NCBI GenBank assembly: GCA_029932675.1
Contig: JAOZPP010000005.1
Span: forward strand, 1 to 64,000
DNA from: a bacterium
GTDB taxonomy: Bacteria > SM23-81 > DAOVCL01
DNA length: 64,000 nucleotides
Direction of reading: 5' to 3'
The notes beneath the pieces were generated by a model, which worked only from the letters and a program-made list of their open reading frames with translations, had not been told where the DNA came from and made no database searches. Shown here piece after piece: positions 1-7,766 of the stretch (positions are counted from its first letter, which is position 1; every line of letters begins with the position of its first letter). Both the position numbers and the translations under genes were made by a program.

Positions 1-66
1 CGGGGAATCCACCTAAAGCCTTCGTTTTACAAAAACCCACTTTTTCAGCAACCTCGAAAAAAATCC

Positions 67-95
67 TTGACAAAAAGAATATAAATTTTTATTTT
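67..95 (+). promoter_or_regulatory. sigma70-type promoter of the leader region
   Basis: TTGACA at 67-72 and TATTTT at 90-95 are separated by 17 bases, and an A-tract (AAAAAAATCC) lies immediately upstream. The same A-tract-TCC-TTGACA arrangement precedes the promoter at 49973 and, with CCC, the minus-strand promoter at 20738. It would start transcription near 101 and read through the structured leader towards the exported protein at 758. Confidence 0.6.
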
Positions 96-137
96 TTGGT
101 TGATGTCCTTAATGGCCTCGTTATTATGAAAAGGTAT

Positions 138-292
138 ACCTCTCTTGCACAATGGAATGTAGTGAGGAAGGGAGGTCAAGAAGGGAAAAGCCACGGGACT
201 CAAGGATGTATTCTTGAGTTAGAGTTTAACAACCAATCATAGCCGGGCTGTCTGATGGAATGAAATTTAAGACAGGCCGGTTTTTGCTTTTT
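138..292 (+). terminator. structured leader ending in an intrinsic terminator
   Basis: Three hairpins follow one another. ACCTCTCTT (138-146) pairs with AAGGGAGGT (168-176), ACTCAAG (198-204) with CTTGAGT (213-219), and CCGGGCTGTCT (243-253) with AGACAGGCCGG (270-280) with one G-G mismatch. The last is followed by TTTTTGCTTTTT, a good intrinsic terminator. Since a promoter lies at 67-95, this is either an attenuator in front of the downstream gene or a self-contained small RNA of roughly 190 nt. It could also simply end a transcript entering from outside the window. No known RNA family was recognised. Confidence 0.55.
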
Positions 293-385
293 GGGGGTCT
301 CAACTCGAAGTTATGGGTTTAAGGGTTAAATTCCCCTTGTCGAGCTGTGATAACTGGAGTTGAAGGGAACAGTTCTCTCCTCAAA

Positions 386-515
386 GGCGACAACAGAGCA
401 ATCCGAGCTGGCACAGGATTGGGGAGCACCGAAGGGGCAAAAGCTCCTTGGATGGCGATCGCGTAAGGGGACTAAGGCCTACTTCGGCTAATCGCAATGC
501 GTGGGAGGTGTCGTG
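386..515 (+). ncRNA. Structured leader RNA, candidate riboswitch of uncertain class
   Basis: An outer stem CGACA (388-392)/TGTCG (509-513) encloses three hairpins: CAATCC (399-404)/GGATTG (416-421), GGAGC (423-427)/GCTCC (443-447), and GCGAT (455-459)/ATCGC (491-495) with an inner GCC/GGC stem. Unpaired strings such as ACCGAAGGGGCAA in the second loop look conserved rather than random. The order AATCCG, ACCGaaGGGGC, GGCTAA faintly recalls the ydaO/c-di-AMP fold, and the loop string alone recalls the glycine riboswitch core, but neither match is complete. Assignment is open; only the multibranched folding is directly supported. Confidence 0.35.
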
Positions 516-757
516 AGATGAGTAATAAGGAAGAAAGTCAGGTTATCAGAGGATCAGGAAAACAGAGGGGATGTCTGATTTCCGATCCTTAGAGAGGAAG
601 GTGAAAAGGGAAGAGTAGAAAGGAGGGAGGTGATGGAAAGAGTTAAAGGATCAGGACATCGGAAGGTAAGCAAAACAGGGAAAAATTTCTGATGTCCGTA
701 TGGGGAGACCGGGTGAAGCCAATCTATACGATGGTTAAACTAAGAGAGGAGGGAGAG
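516..757 (+). other. Leader stretch without a recognised gene
   Basis: This part holds degenerate 'atcagg' oligomer repeats also found upstream of the gene at 5360. It also contains a very short open frame at 633-692 (19 codons, starting MERVKGSG) behind a strong GGAGGGAGG site. The frame overlaps the repeats and resembles nothing I know; it may be fortuitous or a leader peptide. Confidence 0.3.
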
Positions 758-2962
758 ATGAACTGGAGGAGTTTTGTTTTGGTGAGCACAGCCATTTTGC
801 TGGTTTGTGCATTTGTTGGTATTTCGGCCCAGGCAAGAGATATTGCCCTAAACGATAATACCGCTACGAGCTACATTTATAAACCAGATAGCACTGAAGC
901 CTATTATGCGATTGCCTCCTTTTTCGTTACCTATTATGATTCCATAAGGGGCAAGCCCATCTCCTCTTTCGACACTCCTGAAGATATTGGTTTCGCAAAC
1001 GCTGATGATGAGGGTTATCGCTCAGCGGTAGATAGCCAGGGGAACATCCATATTGTGTGGATGACAACTCACTGGGGGGCTGAAGCAAAATGGGAGATTG
1101 CCTATGTGAAGTTTGACTCGCTGGGGAACCTATTGGTTGGGCCAATAGAGGTATCTGATTTAGGCGATTCTGCTTCTACACTACCTCAATATAATTCCGC
1201 CTATCCCGCCATTGCCCTTGACTCCAATGACGATGCGCACGTAGTTTGGATGGATAAGCGGGATGGGAATTGGGAGATTTATTACTCCAAGGTAAGCCAT
1301 ACGGGGCAGGATCTTGCCGTTCCCGATGTCTGTATCTCGGATAAGGATGGGTGGGACTCTGGCAGGTATATTGACCCGGACTCGGAATGGGAGACAGTGG
1401 CTGGCTTCCAGGAGGGCACAGGCAATCCCATCGTTGTGGTGCATACCTACTTCATCGAACACCCGGACATCTGTGTGGATGGAGCAGATCGGGTTCACAT
1501 AGTCTGGTCGGATTATCGAGATGGGCTTTGGCAGACATACTATCAAAGCCAAACCATTGACGGGGGTGTTATCGTTGATGACAAACGAATATCAGCCCCA
1601 AGTGGAGCTTATGATTGTATTTCGCCAGCGATAGCAGCGGGCCCTTTTGTGGAGGAAATATCCGATTACACGGTCCGAGTCATCTGGCAAGAGATCAACA
1701 CCTTTTACAATAAGATGTTGCTCTACTGGCAAAAAATGCATGCCAGCACTGGCCAATTTGAAGGTGGTGTTCTCCAAATTAGAAGCCCTGGTGATCCTGG
1801 GCAGGATATGGCCTCACCCGATATTGCTGTTGACGATAGCGATTTTGTCCATATTGCCTATATGGACAACAGCTCCATCGACCCTGGTCATGGGGATGCA
1901 TCTCATCCTGCGCAGAGGGATATCCACATAGATGGCCAGTGGGAGATTTATGTGGCAACTTATAATCCTGCTCTTCTGACTTTCAGCAGGGCACCCAAGC
2001 GGGAGAGTGATTTAACCGCTACAGCGGATACCACAGAATGGGGTGATCCCCTGTATGGTGAGTATACAGGGCCAGGGTCACCGGCCAATCTCCACGATTG
2101 TCCTTCTATGTATCCCCGGATTTCAGTGGCAGAGGGGGGGCAAAATGGCTGGACAGGTGTCACTTGGCAGGACTATCGGAATCAGAATTGGGATGTCTAT
2201 TATGTGGCATTGGGCAATCTGGGGGATTGTCCTCAAGCTGACATTCAGTTGACTACTGACCTGCGGCCGGACAAATACCCCTGCATTACCAAGGGGAACA
2301 CGGCAACTCCGGATATTGCTTTCCAGAGGAAAGTTGATCTGGGATATGGCCTGGAGTGGGAAGGCTATCACTGTAGATGGAACGGGGGAACCGAGTATGT
2401 GCGCGCTACGGTCACGGATAGCCTTACTGGAGTGCAGGTTGGCGACTACTACCTCTTCCAGATGGATCCCACGGATACTAATGCCTTTGACGGGATTGAC
2501 TATATGTGGACGATGCCCCTTCCGCCCGCCACTTATAGATATCAGTTTAGGGCAAGTATCAATGCGGGAGTTACTGAGGTGTTCACAACCCCCAAATATG
2601 TTGTAGTTCCCCCTATGATCCATACAGGCAGGGGGGGAGATACTCCACCAATTCTTCCTTTACAATTCACTCTGGAGCAGAACTATCCCAATCCGTTCAA
2701 TGCCGCCACCACCATCCACTACCACCTCCCAGTGGTCAGTGGTCAGCGATCAGCAGTCAGCTTAAAGATTTACAACATCTTAGGAGAGGAGGTGAGGACG
2801 CTGGTGGATAAACCACAGAAGGGAGGGAAGTATGAGGTAAGTTGGGATGGAATGGATGATAGGGGCAAGCCAGTGGCCAGTGGGGTATACCTTGCCAGGT
2901 TAGAGGTGAAAGGTTATAGGTTAAAGGTGGCAAAGACGAGGAAGATGGTGGTGCTCAGGTGA
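758..2962 (+). CDS. Exported repeat protein with T9SS type A sorting domain
   Basis: A secreted or surface-attached protein of 734 residues. The start chosen is the ATG at 758, directly after AGAGAGGAGGGAGAG and giving a clean signal peptide (MNWRSFVLVSTAILLVCA...) that matches the start of the paralogue at 5360; the ATG at 692 would add 22 unlikely residues. The body carries irregular beta-propeller-like repeats around 'hivWsDyRdGnWeiYY', for example near residues 150-180 and 240-275, as in sialidase/BNR-like exoproteins. The last 100 residues (from about 636) form a T9SS type A sorting domain with NYPNPFN and a FlgD-like Ig fold ending in KMVVLR. No catalytic residues were recognised and the ligand is unknown. 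It is the first of four exported proteins in a row. Confidence 0.8.
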   Translation: MNWRSFVLVSTAILLVCAFVGISAQARDIALNDNTATSYIYKPDSTEAYYAIASFFVTYYDSIRGKPISSFDTPEDIGFANADDEGYRSAVDSQGNIHIVWMTTHWGAEAKWEIAYVKFDSLGNLLVGPIEVSDLGDSASTLPQYNSAYPAIALDSNDDAHVVWMDKRDGNWEIYYSKVSHTGQDLAVPDVCISDKDGWDSGRYIDPDSEWETVAGFQEGTGNPIVVVHTYFIEHPDICVDGADRVHIVWSDYRDGLWQTYYQSQTIDGGVIVDDKRISAPSGAYDCISPAIAAGPFVEEISDYTVRVIWQEINTFYNKMLLYWQKMHASTGQFEGGVLQIRSPGDPGQDMASPDIAVDDSDFVHIAYMDNSSIDPGHGDASHPAQRDIHIDGQWEIYVATYNPALLTFSRAPKRESDLTATADTTEWGDPLYGEYTGPGSPANLHDCPSMYPRISVAEGGQNGWTGVTWQDYRNQNWDVYYVALGNLGDCPQADIQLTTDLRPDKYPCITKGNTATPDIAFQRKVDLGYGLEWEGYHCRWNGGTEYVRATVTDSLTGVQVGDYYLFQMDPTDTNAFDGIDYMWTMPLPPATYRYQFRASINAGVTEVFTTPKYVVVPPMIHTGRGGDTPPILPLQFTLEQNYPNPFNAATTIHYHLPVVSGQRSAVSLKIYNILGEEVRTLVDKPQKGGKYEVSWDGMDDRGKPVASGVYLARLEVKGYRLKVAKTRKMVVLR
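2730..2764 (+). repeat. In-frame heptanucleotide repeat, sorting-domain site A
   Basis: Five consecutive 7-mers of the form CAGYRGT (CAGTGGT, CAGTGGT, CAGCGAT, CAGCAGT, CAGCTTA) encode the loop VSGQRSAVS between the first two strands of the sorting domain. Confidence 0.75.
2897..2931 (+). repeat. In-frame heptanucleotide repeat, sorting-domain site B
   Basis: Five 7-mers of the form AGGTNAN (AGGTTAG, AGGTGAA, AGGTTAT, AGGTTAA, AGGTGGC) encode the segment just before the terminal KMVVLR. Confidence 0.7.
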
Positions 2963-2998
2963 CAAGGGGCAAGGGGGAGGTGGAAGAATGAGGTGTAT

Positions 2999-3076
2999 CG
3001 TGGTTCGTAGATTGTGCTCGTAAAGGCGAAAGCCAAGAGGTGCAAGGTGAATGCCGAGAGCTGATTACCTAAAACC
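2999..3076. repeat. Intergenic repeat, copy 1 (TCGTRN heptamers)
   Basis: The stretch beginning CGTGGTTCGTAGATTGTGC is nearly repeated at 5092-5177. Both copies lie shortly after the stop codon of a T9SS-cargo gene. The 5' half is made of 7-mers around TCGT (GTTCGTA, GATCGTG, CTCGTAA in the second copy). Confidence 0.65.
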
Positions 3077-3156
3077 CTTTACCCAACACTTGTCATCTTT
3101 CTGAAGTAAAGCTTGATTTTGGGGAAGAAGCTTATGATATGGGAAAAGGAGGATAG

Positions 3157-5058
3157 ATGGGCGGGAGAGGAGAATTGAGAATAAGGAAGGAGGGAGTTGT
3201 TAAAGTTATGGGGTTGGTGGTTGGGATGGTGTTGGGGGTTGTGGTGGTTGCCTCTTCGGCGGTTTGGCGGCAGACGAGTTGGAGGGGAGGGGGTGGGCAG
3301 CAGGTTTGGCGGGACACCACCAAGTATTTGGAGGGCAAGGGGATAAATGCCAGGATAGACACTTTAGGCAACCTATATCTAAGGTACTGGAATGAGGTGG
3401 GGGATTTCTACAATTGGACATCGGCGATATACTCCATTTTGCAGACCTATAGTGGGCGAATCTTAGTCTCCGGATGGGGCAATAGGGTCTGGTTCTCAGA
3501 TGATGCAGGATCTACCTGGTCGGAGAGCGAACCTTTGCAGGATGCAGTGAGAATTAACTCCATTGCTCAAGCTCAAGACTCCACTTTGTATGCTTCTGGA
3601 CGAGCTTATGATGGGGCATACTATCATACTACTGTTTATAGGTCGAAGAACCTGGGCGAAGATTGGGAGAAGGCTGTTACCTTGGGTTATGGTATGCAAT
3701 CATCCCCACAGATTATAGTAGCATCCGATTCTACCCTGTATGTATCAGCAATTAAGACCGATCCAGTTGGGCAGGAGAGGGGGATGGTCTTCAAGTCCAC
3801 TGATGCCGGAACCACCTGGGATACAACGGCGACATTGCCTGGTGTTTACGCTGCTCTTGATTTGCTGGAGGATTATACCGGGGCAATTTATGTGAAAACC
3901 TATCGGAGTGACAAAGGCCATAAGTGGATGGAATATCCTGCAAAGCGTTTTTACCGTTTCTTCTATCCTCCCCTGCTTGATCCCAAGAAGGATTGGGTAG
4001 AGATTTTCAAATCTACCGATGGGGGAGCGAGTTGGGATACAACAGGGGATCTGCCATATGGGGGGGGGGCAGGAGGATTTGTTCAAGGTCTCGATTCCAG
4101 TCTCTATGTGGGGAGAGGGGGATGGGATCTTTATTATCCTGTTATTAAATCAACCAACTTGGGAGAAACCTGGGAACCCGTCGGTGAACTGAGTGAGCGA
4201 GTTGAATGGATATACTCAGTGTTGGCAGCCTCAGATGGGGCCATTTATGTTGGGACGCACAACTGGGGAAATGTGTTTCGTAGCAGAAACCAGGGAGATG
4301 ACTGGGAGAAGGTGGGTGGGACTCTCCGGGCCCAGACGGTTTCCTGTCTGGGGGAGGACAGCAGTGGGGTTATCTATGCGGGCACCATTTATGACCGCCT
4401 ATACAAGGGTGGTTATGGCCGGGGTTATGTAGTCTCCTCTGTCTATGATACAGGAGATTCCACCCATTATGAGAGCATAACTTGGCAGGCTGAGGGCAAT
4501 GGAGAGTTGCTTCAGGTTAAGGTGCGTACAGCAAGGGATACCACTATGACTGGAGCAGCCTCCTGGGATACCTGTGAGGTGGCCACAAATGGGCAGGTTC
4601 TTTCATCCTTGAACTCGGTGCACAATGGGGACAGGTATATCCAGTATCGGGTGGAGATGGCCACAGATGACAGGGAGGTTACTCCTGTCTTGGAGGAGAT
4701 CAGCATAGAGTATTACAGTGGGGTAGAGGATAGGAGCAATAATTGGTTACGAGTGGGGGGGTATGAGTTAGGGCAGAACTATCCCAATCCGTTCAATGCT
4801 ACCACCGTCATCCGCTATCACCTCCCAGCGGTTAGCGGTCAGCAGTCAGCGGTCAGCTTAAAGATTTACAACATCTTAGGAGAGGAGGTGAGAACTTTAA
4901 TAGAGAGTAAACAGAAACCAGGGGAGTATCAGGTGGTATGGGATGGGAGGGATGATTCTGGGAACCATGTGGCCAGTGGGATATATATTTGTAGGCTAAA
5001 AGCTGAAAACCGAAAGCTGAAAGCCGAAATGACGAGGAAGATGGTGGTGCTCAGGTAG
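3157..5058 (+). CDS. Exported Asp-box (BNR) propeller protein with T9SS sorting domain
   Basis: A 633-residue exported protein. The ATG at 3157 follows AAAAGGAGGATAG; an alternative start at 3208 (MGLVVGMVLG) would give a more ordinary signal peptide but has a poorer ribosome site. At least six Asp-box motifs of the form S-x-D-x-G-x-(T/S)-W are visible, such as FKSTDAGTTWD, FKSTDGGASWD, IKSTNLGETW and FRSRNQGDDW, which mark the blades of a sialidase/photosystem-stability-factor type beta-propeller. No sialidase arginine triad was recognised, so an enzymatic role should not be assumed. From about residue 536 it ends in a T9SS type A sorting domain (NYPNPFN, then KMVVLR). It sits between two paralogous exoproteins. 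Confidence 0.8.
   Translation: MGGRGELRIRKEGVVKVMGLVVGMVLGVVVVASSAVWRQTSWRGGGGQQVWRDTTKYLEGKGINARIDTLGNLYLRYWNEVGDFYNWTSAIYSILQTYSGRILVSGWGNRVWFSDDAGSTWSESEPLQDAVRINSIAQAQDSTLYASGRAYDGAYYHTTVYRSKNLGEDWEKAVTLGYGMQSSPQIIVASDSTLYVSAIKTDPVGQERGMVFKSTDAGTTWDTTATLPGVYAALDLLEDYTGAIYVKTYRSDKGHKWMEYPAKRFYRFFYPPLLDPKKDWVEIFKSTDGGASWDTTGDLPYGGGAGGFVQGLDSSLYVGRGGWDLYYPVIKSTNLGETWEPVGELSERVEWIYSVLAASDGAIYVGTHNWGNVFRSRNQGDDWEKVGGTLRAQTVSCLGEDSSGVIYAGTIYDRLYKGGYGRGYVVSSVYDTGDSTHYESITWQAEGNGELLQVKVRTARDTTMTGAASWDTCEVATNGQVLSSLNSVHNGDRYIQYRVEMATDDREVTPVLEEISIEYYSGVEDRSNNWLRVGGYELGQNYPNPFNATTVIRYHLPAVSGQQSAVSLKIYNILGEEVRTLIESKQKPGEYQVVWDGRDDSGNHVASGIYICRLKAENRKLKAEMTRKMVVLR
4826..4860 (+). repeat. In-frame heptanucleotide repeat, sorting-domain site A
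   Basis: Five 7-mers (CAGCGGT, TAGCGGT, CAGCAGT, CAGCGGT, CAGCTTA) encode the loop AVSGQQSAVS at the same place as in the neighbouring sorting domains. Confidence 0.75.
4994..5028 (+). repeat. In-frame heptanucleotide repeat, sorting-domain site B
   Basis: 7-mers GGCTAAA, AGCTGAA, AACCGAA, AGCTGAA, AGCCGAA encode LKAENRKLKAE just before the terminal strand. The heptamer family differs from that at site B of the neighbouring genes. Confidence 0.75.
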
Positions 5059-5359
5059 AGATGGAGGGTTGAGATAGGGAGAGATCGTTGCTCGTGGTTC
5101 GTAGATCGTGCTCGTAAAGGCGGAAGCCAAGAGGTGCAAAGTAGATAATGGATCCCGAGAGGTGATTGTCTAAAACTTTTCACTCAAGACCTAAGATCTA
5201 AATAGGAAAGGGGGTGATGTAGAAATCAGAAAATCAGGGCATCAGGGGATCAGAAAAATCAGAGGATTGGATGGGGAGATTCCTGATGTCTGAGAGGGGG
5301 GTGGGTCGGATGAATCCGATCCCTAAAGAAGCCATCTTAACCCAAAAGAGGAGGGAAAG
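5059..5359 (+). repeat. Intergenic repeats between exoprotein genes
   Basis: No gene is apparent. 5092-5177 is the second copy of the repeat at 2999-3076. 5221-5290 is a run of 8-9-base units starting ATCAG (ATCAGAAA, ATCAGGGC, ATCAGGGG, ATCAGAAAA, ATCAGAGG), a degenerate microsatellite related to the one before 758. The ribosome site of the next gene is at 5348-5356. Confidence 0.6.
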
Positions 5360-7600
5360 ATGAGCTGGAGAAGTTTTGTTTTAGTGGGCACAGCCGTTTT
5401 AATGGTTTGTGCTATGGTGGGCCTGGCCCAGGCGCGCGTTGGGCTGAATGATGCCACCGATACCTGCTATATCTACAAACCAGATACCACTGAGGGGCAC
5501 TATGCGATAACATCGTTCTTTGTGACTTATTATGATTCCACAACTGGCAAGCCTGTTTCCTATTTCACCCCACCAGAGCTTATTACTCCTTGGGATAAGG
5601 CAAAGTTCAAGGGTGCTGATGATGTGGCCTTTCGTTCGGCGGTGGACAGCCAGGGGAATATCCATATCGTGTGGATGACGAAATATTGGGGCACTGGGGA
5701 GAAATGGGAGATTGCCTATGAGAAGTTTGATTCCCTTGGGACCCGAGTAGCTGGGCCGATACAAGTATCCGATGTTGGTGATTCTAGTTCTACTCCACCG
5801 CAATACAACTCTGCCTATCCCGCCATTGCCATTGACTCCAATGACGATGCCCACATTGTCTGGATGGATGGGCGGGATGGGAACTGGGAGATATATTACT
5901 CCAAGGTAAGCCATACTGGGTTTGACCTCACCGTTCCCGATGTCTGTATCTCCGACAAGGATGGCTGGGATTCCGGTAGATATATTGACCCTTACTCTGA
6001 GTGGGAGACAGTGGCTGGTTTTCAACAGGGCACAGGCAATCCCATCGTTGCCGTGCACACAGAATTCATTGAGCACCCGGACATCTGCGTGGACGGAGGG
6101 GATACCGTGCACATCGTCTGGAGCGACTACCGGAATGAGGAGGCAGGTGAACACTATTGGCAGGTTTACTGGCAAAGCCAGACTAACGATGCTCTCCCGC
6201 AGGTTATCATTAATGATAGAAAAGTTTCCGAACCTATGTCAGGTCCTTTTGACTGTGTTTCCCCTGCAATTGCTGCTGGCCCACGGGCTCCAATTGCTCC
6301 TTATGACTTTGGCATTGATTTTGTCTGGCAGGAAACCGACTATTGGGGTAGGTGGCACGTTTACTATCGTAAGCTCCACAGCAGTAATGGCCAGGAGATA
6401 ATAGGAAAACTCCATGTGAGTGGGGGTGAAAATTATCTGAATGCAGCCTGCCCTGATGTTGCCGTTGATGATGGCGATTCCGTGTACATTGTCTTTATGG
6501 ATGATCGGGATATCGATCCTGGGCATCACGATTCATCTCATCCTGCGCAGAATGACATTCATATAGACGGGCAGTGGGAAATTTATGTAACAGCTATTGA
6601 TCCTGCAGGAGTCTTCTTTAGGTATCCTAAGCGGGAAAGCGATCTGACCACTACCTCTCACACCACAGAATGGGGTGACCCTCTGTTTGGGGAATATACT
6701 GGCCCTGGTTCGCCTGCTAACCTCCACGACTGTCCCTCTATGTATCCCCAAATATCGGCAGCAGGTCACGGGCAAAGCGGTTGGACAAATGTTACCTGGC
6801 AGGATTATCGGAACCAAAATTGGGATGTCTATTATACAGCGCTGAGCCATCCTGGAGATTGTCCTCAAGCTGACATTCGTTTGACCGCCGATCCGCGACC
6901 GGACAAATATCCCTGTATCTCCAAGGGAAACACCGATAAGCCCGACATCGCTTTCCAGAGGAGGGTTGATCTTGGCTATGGCCCTGAATGGGAGGGTTAT
7001 CACTGCCGGTGGAACGGGGAAAGTGAGTACGTGCGCACTACGGTCATAGACAGCCTTACTGGTGAGCAGGTTGGCGACTACTATCTTTTCCAGATGGACC
7101 CCACGGATACTAATGCCTGGGATGGGGTTAACTATATGTGGACGATGCCCCTTCCGACTGGCACCTACAGGTATCAGTTTAGGGCGAGCATAGATGCGGG
7201 AGCCACTGAGGTGCATACCACTCCTAAATATGCTGCCGTCCCCTCGTTGAGCAACGACAAGACCGGGACCCCTGGTCAAGCTCCTTTAGCTCATCCGGTG
7301 CAGTTCACTCTGGAGCAGAACTATCCCAATCCGTTCAATGCCGCCACCGCCATCCACTACCACCTCCCAGTGGTCAGTGGTCAGCGGTCAGCAGTCAACT
7401 TAAAGATTTACAACATCTTAGGAGAGGAGGTGAGGACGCTGGTGGATAAACCACAGAAAGGAGGGAAGTATGAGGTAAGTTGGGATGGGAGGGATGATAG
7501 GGGCAAGCCAGTGGCCAGTGGGGTATACCTTGCCAGGCTAGAGGTGAAAAGTGATAGGTTAAAGATGACAAGGACGAGGAAGATGGTGTTACTCAGATAG
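5360..7600 (+). CDS. Exported repeat protein with T9SS sorting domain, paralogue of 758-2962
   Basis: A 746-residue exported protein collinear with the one at 758 along its whole length, including the signal peptide (MSWRSFVLVGTAVLMVCAMV) and the segments CISDKDGWDSGRYIDP and VTWQDYRNQNWDVYY. The ATG follows AAGAGGAGGGAAAG. Differences concentrate in short insertions, such as WDKAKFKG near residue 75 and NEEAGEHYW near residue 255. Propeller-like 'hiVWsDyR' repeats fill the middle, and a T9SS type A sorting domain with NYPNPFN starts near residue 647. The two genes are a tandem duplication separated by the Asp-box gene. Function unknown; a surface adhesin or polymer-binding role is only an inference. 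Confidence 0.8.
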   Translation: MSWRSFVLVGTAVLMVCAMVGLAQARVGLNDATDTCYIYKPDTTEGHYAITSFFVTYYDSTTGKPVSYFTPPELITPWDKAKFKGADDVAFRSAVDSQGNIHIVWMTKYWGTGEKWEIAYEKFDSLGTRVAGPIQVSDVGDSSSTPPQYNSAYPAIAIDSNDDAHIVWMDGRDGNWEIYYSKVSHTGFDLTVPDVCISDKDGWDSGRYIDPYSEWETVAGFQQGTGNPIVAVHTEFIEHPDICVDGGDTVHIVWSDYRNEEAGEHYWQVYWQSQTNDALPQVIINDRKVSEPMSGPFDCVSPAIAAGPRAPIAPYDFGIDFVWQETDYWGRWHVYYRKLHSSNGQEIIGKLHVSGGENYLNAACPDVAVDDGDSVYIVFMDDRDIDPGHHDSSHPAQNDIHIDGQWEIYVTAIDPAGVFFRYPKRESDLTTTSHTTEWGDPLFGEYTGPGSPANLHDCPSMYPQISAAGHGQSGWTNVTWQDYRNQNWDVYYTALSHPGDCPQADIRLTADPRPDKYPCISKGNTDKPDIAFQRRVDLGYGPEWEGYHCRWNGESEYVRTTVIDSLTGEQVGDYYLFQMDPTDTNAWDGVNYMWTMPLPTGTYRYQFRASIDAGATEVHTTPKYAAVPSLSNDKTGTPGQAPLAHPVQFTLEQNYPNPFNAATAIHYHLPVVSGQRSAVNLKIYNILGEEVRTLVDKPQKGGKYEVSWDGRDDRGKPVASGVYLARLEVKSDRLKMTRTRKMVLLR
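7368..7402 (+). repeat. In-frame heptanucleotide repeat, sorting-domain site A
   Basis: 7-mers CAGTGGT, CAGTGGT, CAGCGGT, CAGCAGT, CAACTTA encode VSGQRSAVN in the same loop as in the paralogue. Confidence 0.75.
7535..7569 (+). repeat. In-frame heptanucleotide repeat, sorting-domain site B
   Basis: 7-mers AGGCTAG, AGGTGAA, AAGTGAT, AGGTTAA, AGATGAC precede the terminal KMVLLR codons. Confidence 0.7.
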
Positions 7601-7621
7601 AAGCGAGAGATGAATCCGAAT

Positions 7622-7645
7622 GTGGCAGAATTGGGGTTCTGCCAC
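7622..7645. repeat. Dispersed hairpin repeat, copy 1
   Basis: GTGGCAGAA (7622-7630) and TTCTGCCAC (7637-7645) form a perfect 9-bp stem with a six-base loop TTGGGG. Copies occur at 20282 and 61268, always between genes. There is no T-run, so it is not a typical terminator. Confidence 0.7.
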
Positions 7646-7766
7646 CTCCCATTGGAATAAGTGTTAGATCAAAGGTGAAGATCGAAAACTGAGAGGTGTG
7701 AGGATGAAGGTCGAAAACCTGACACCTTACTATCTATAACCTTGTAGAAGGAAGGAGGGAAGGAAA

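Noticed and set aside
300-600. Possible tmRNA, RNase P or SRP RNA in the leader
   Set aside because: None of the diagnostic core strings of these RNAs was present.
3206-3421. Minus-strand proline-rich open frames opposite the Asp-box gene
   Set aside because: They are the complement of a GGT/GGG-rich signal-peptide region and have no start signals.
5399-6175. Long minus-strand open frame (about 258 codons) opposite the exoprotein gene at 5360
   Set aside because: It has no ribosome site or family signal, and the plus-strand frame is clearly the gene (signal peptide, sorting domain, paralogue). Similar antisense frames at 6533-7279 and 2123-2623 were dropped for the same reason.
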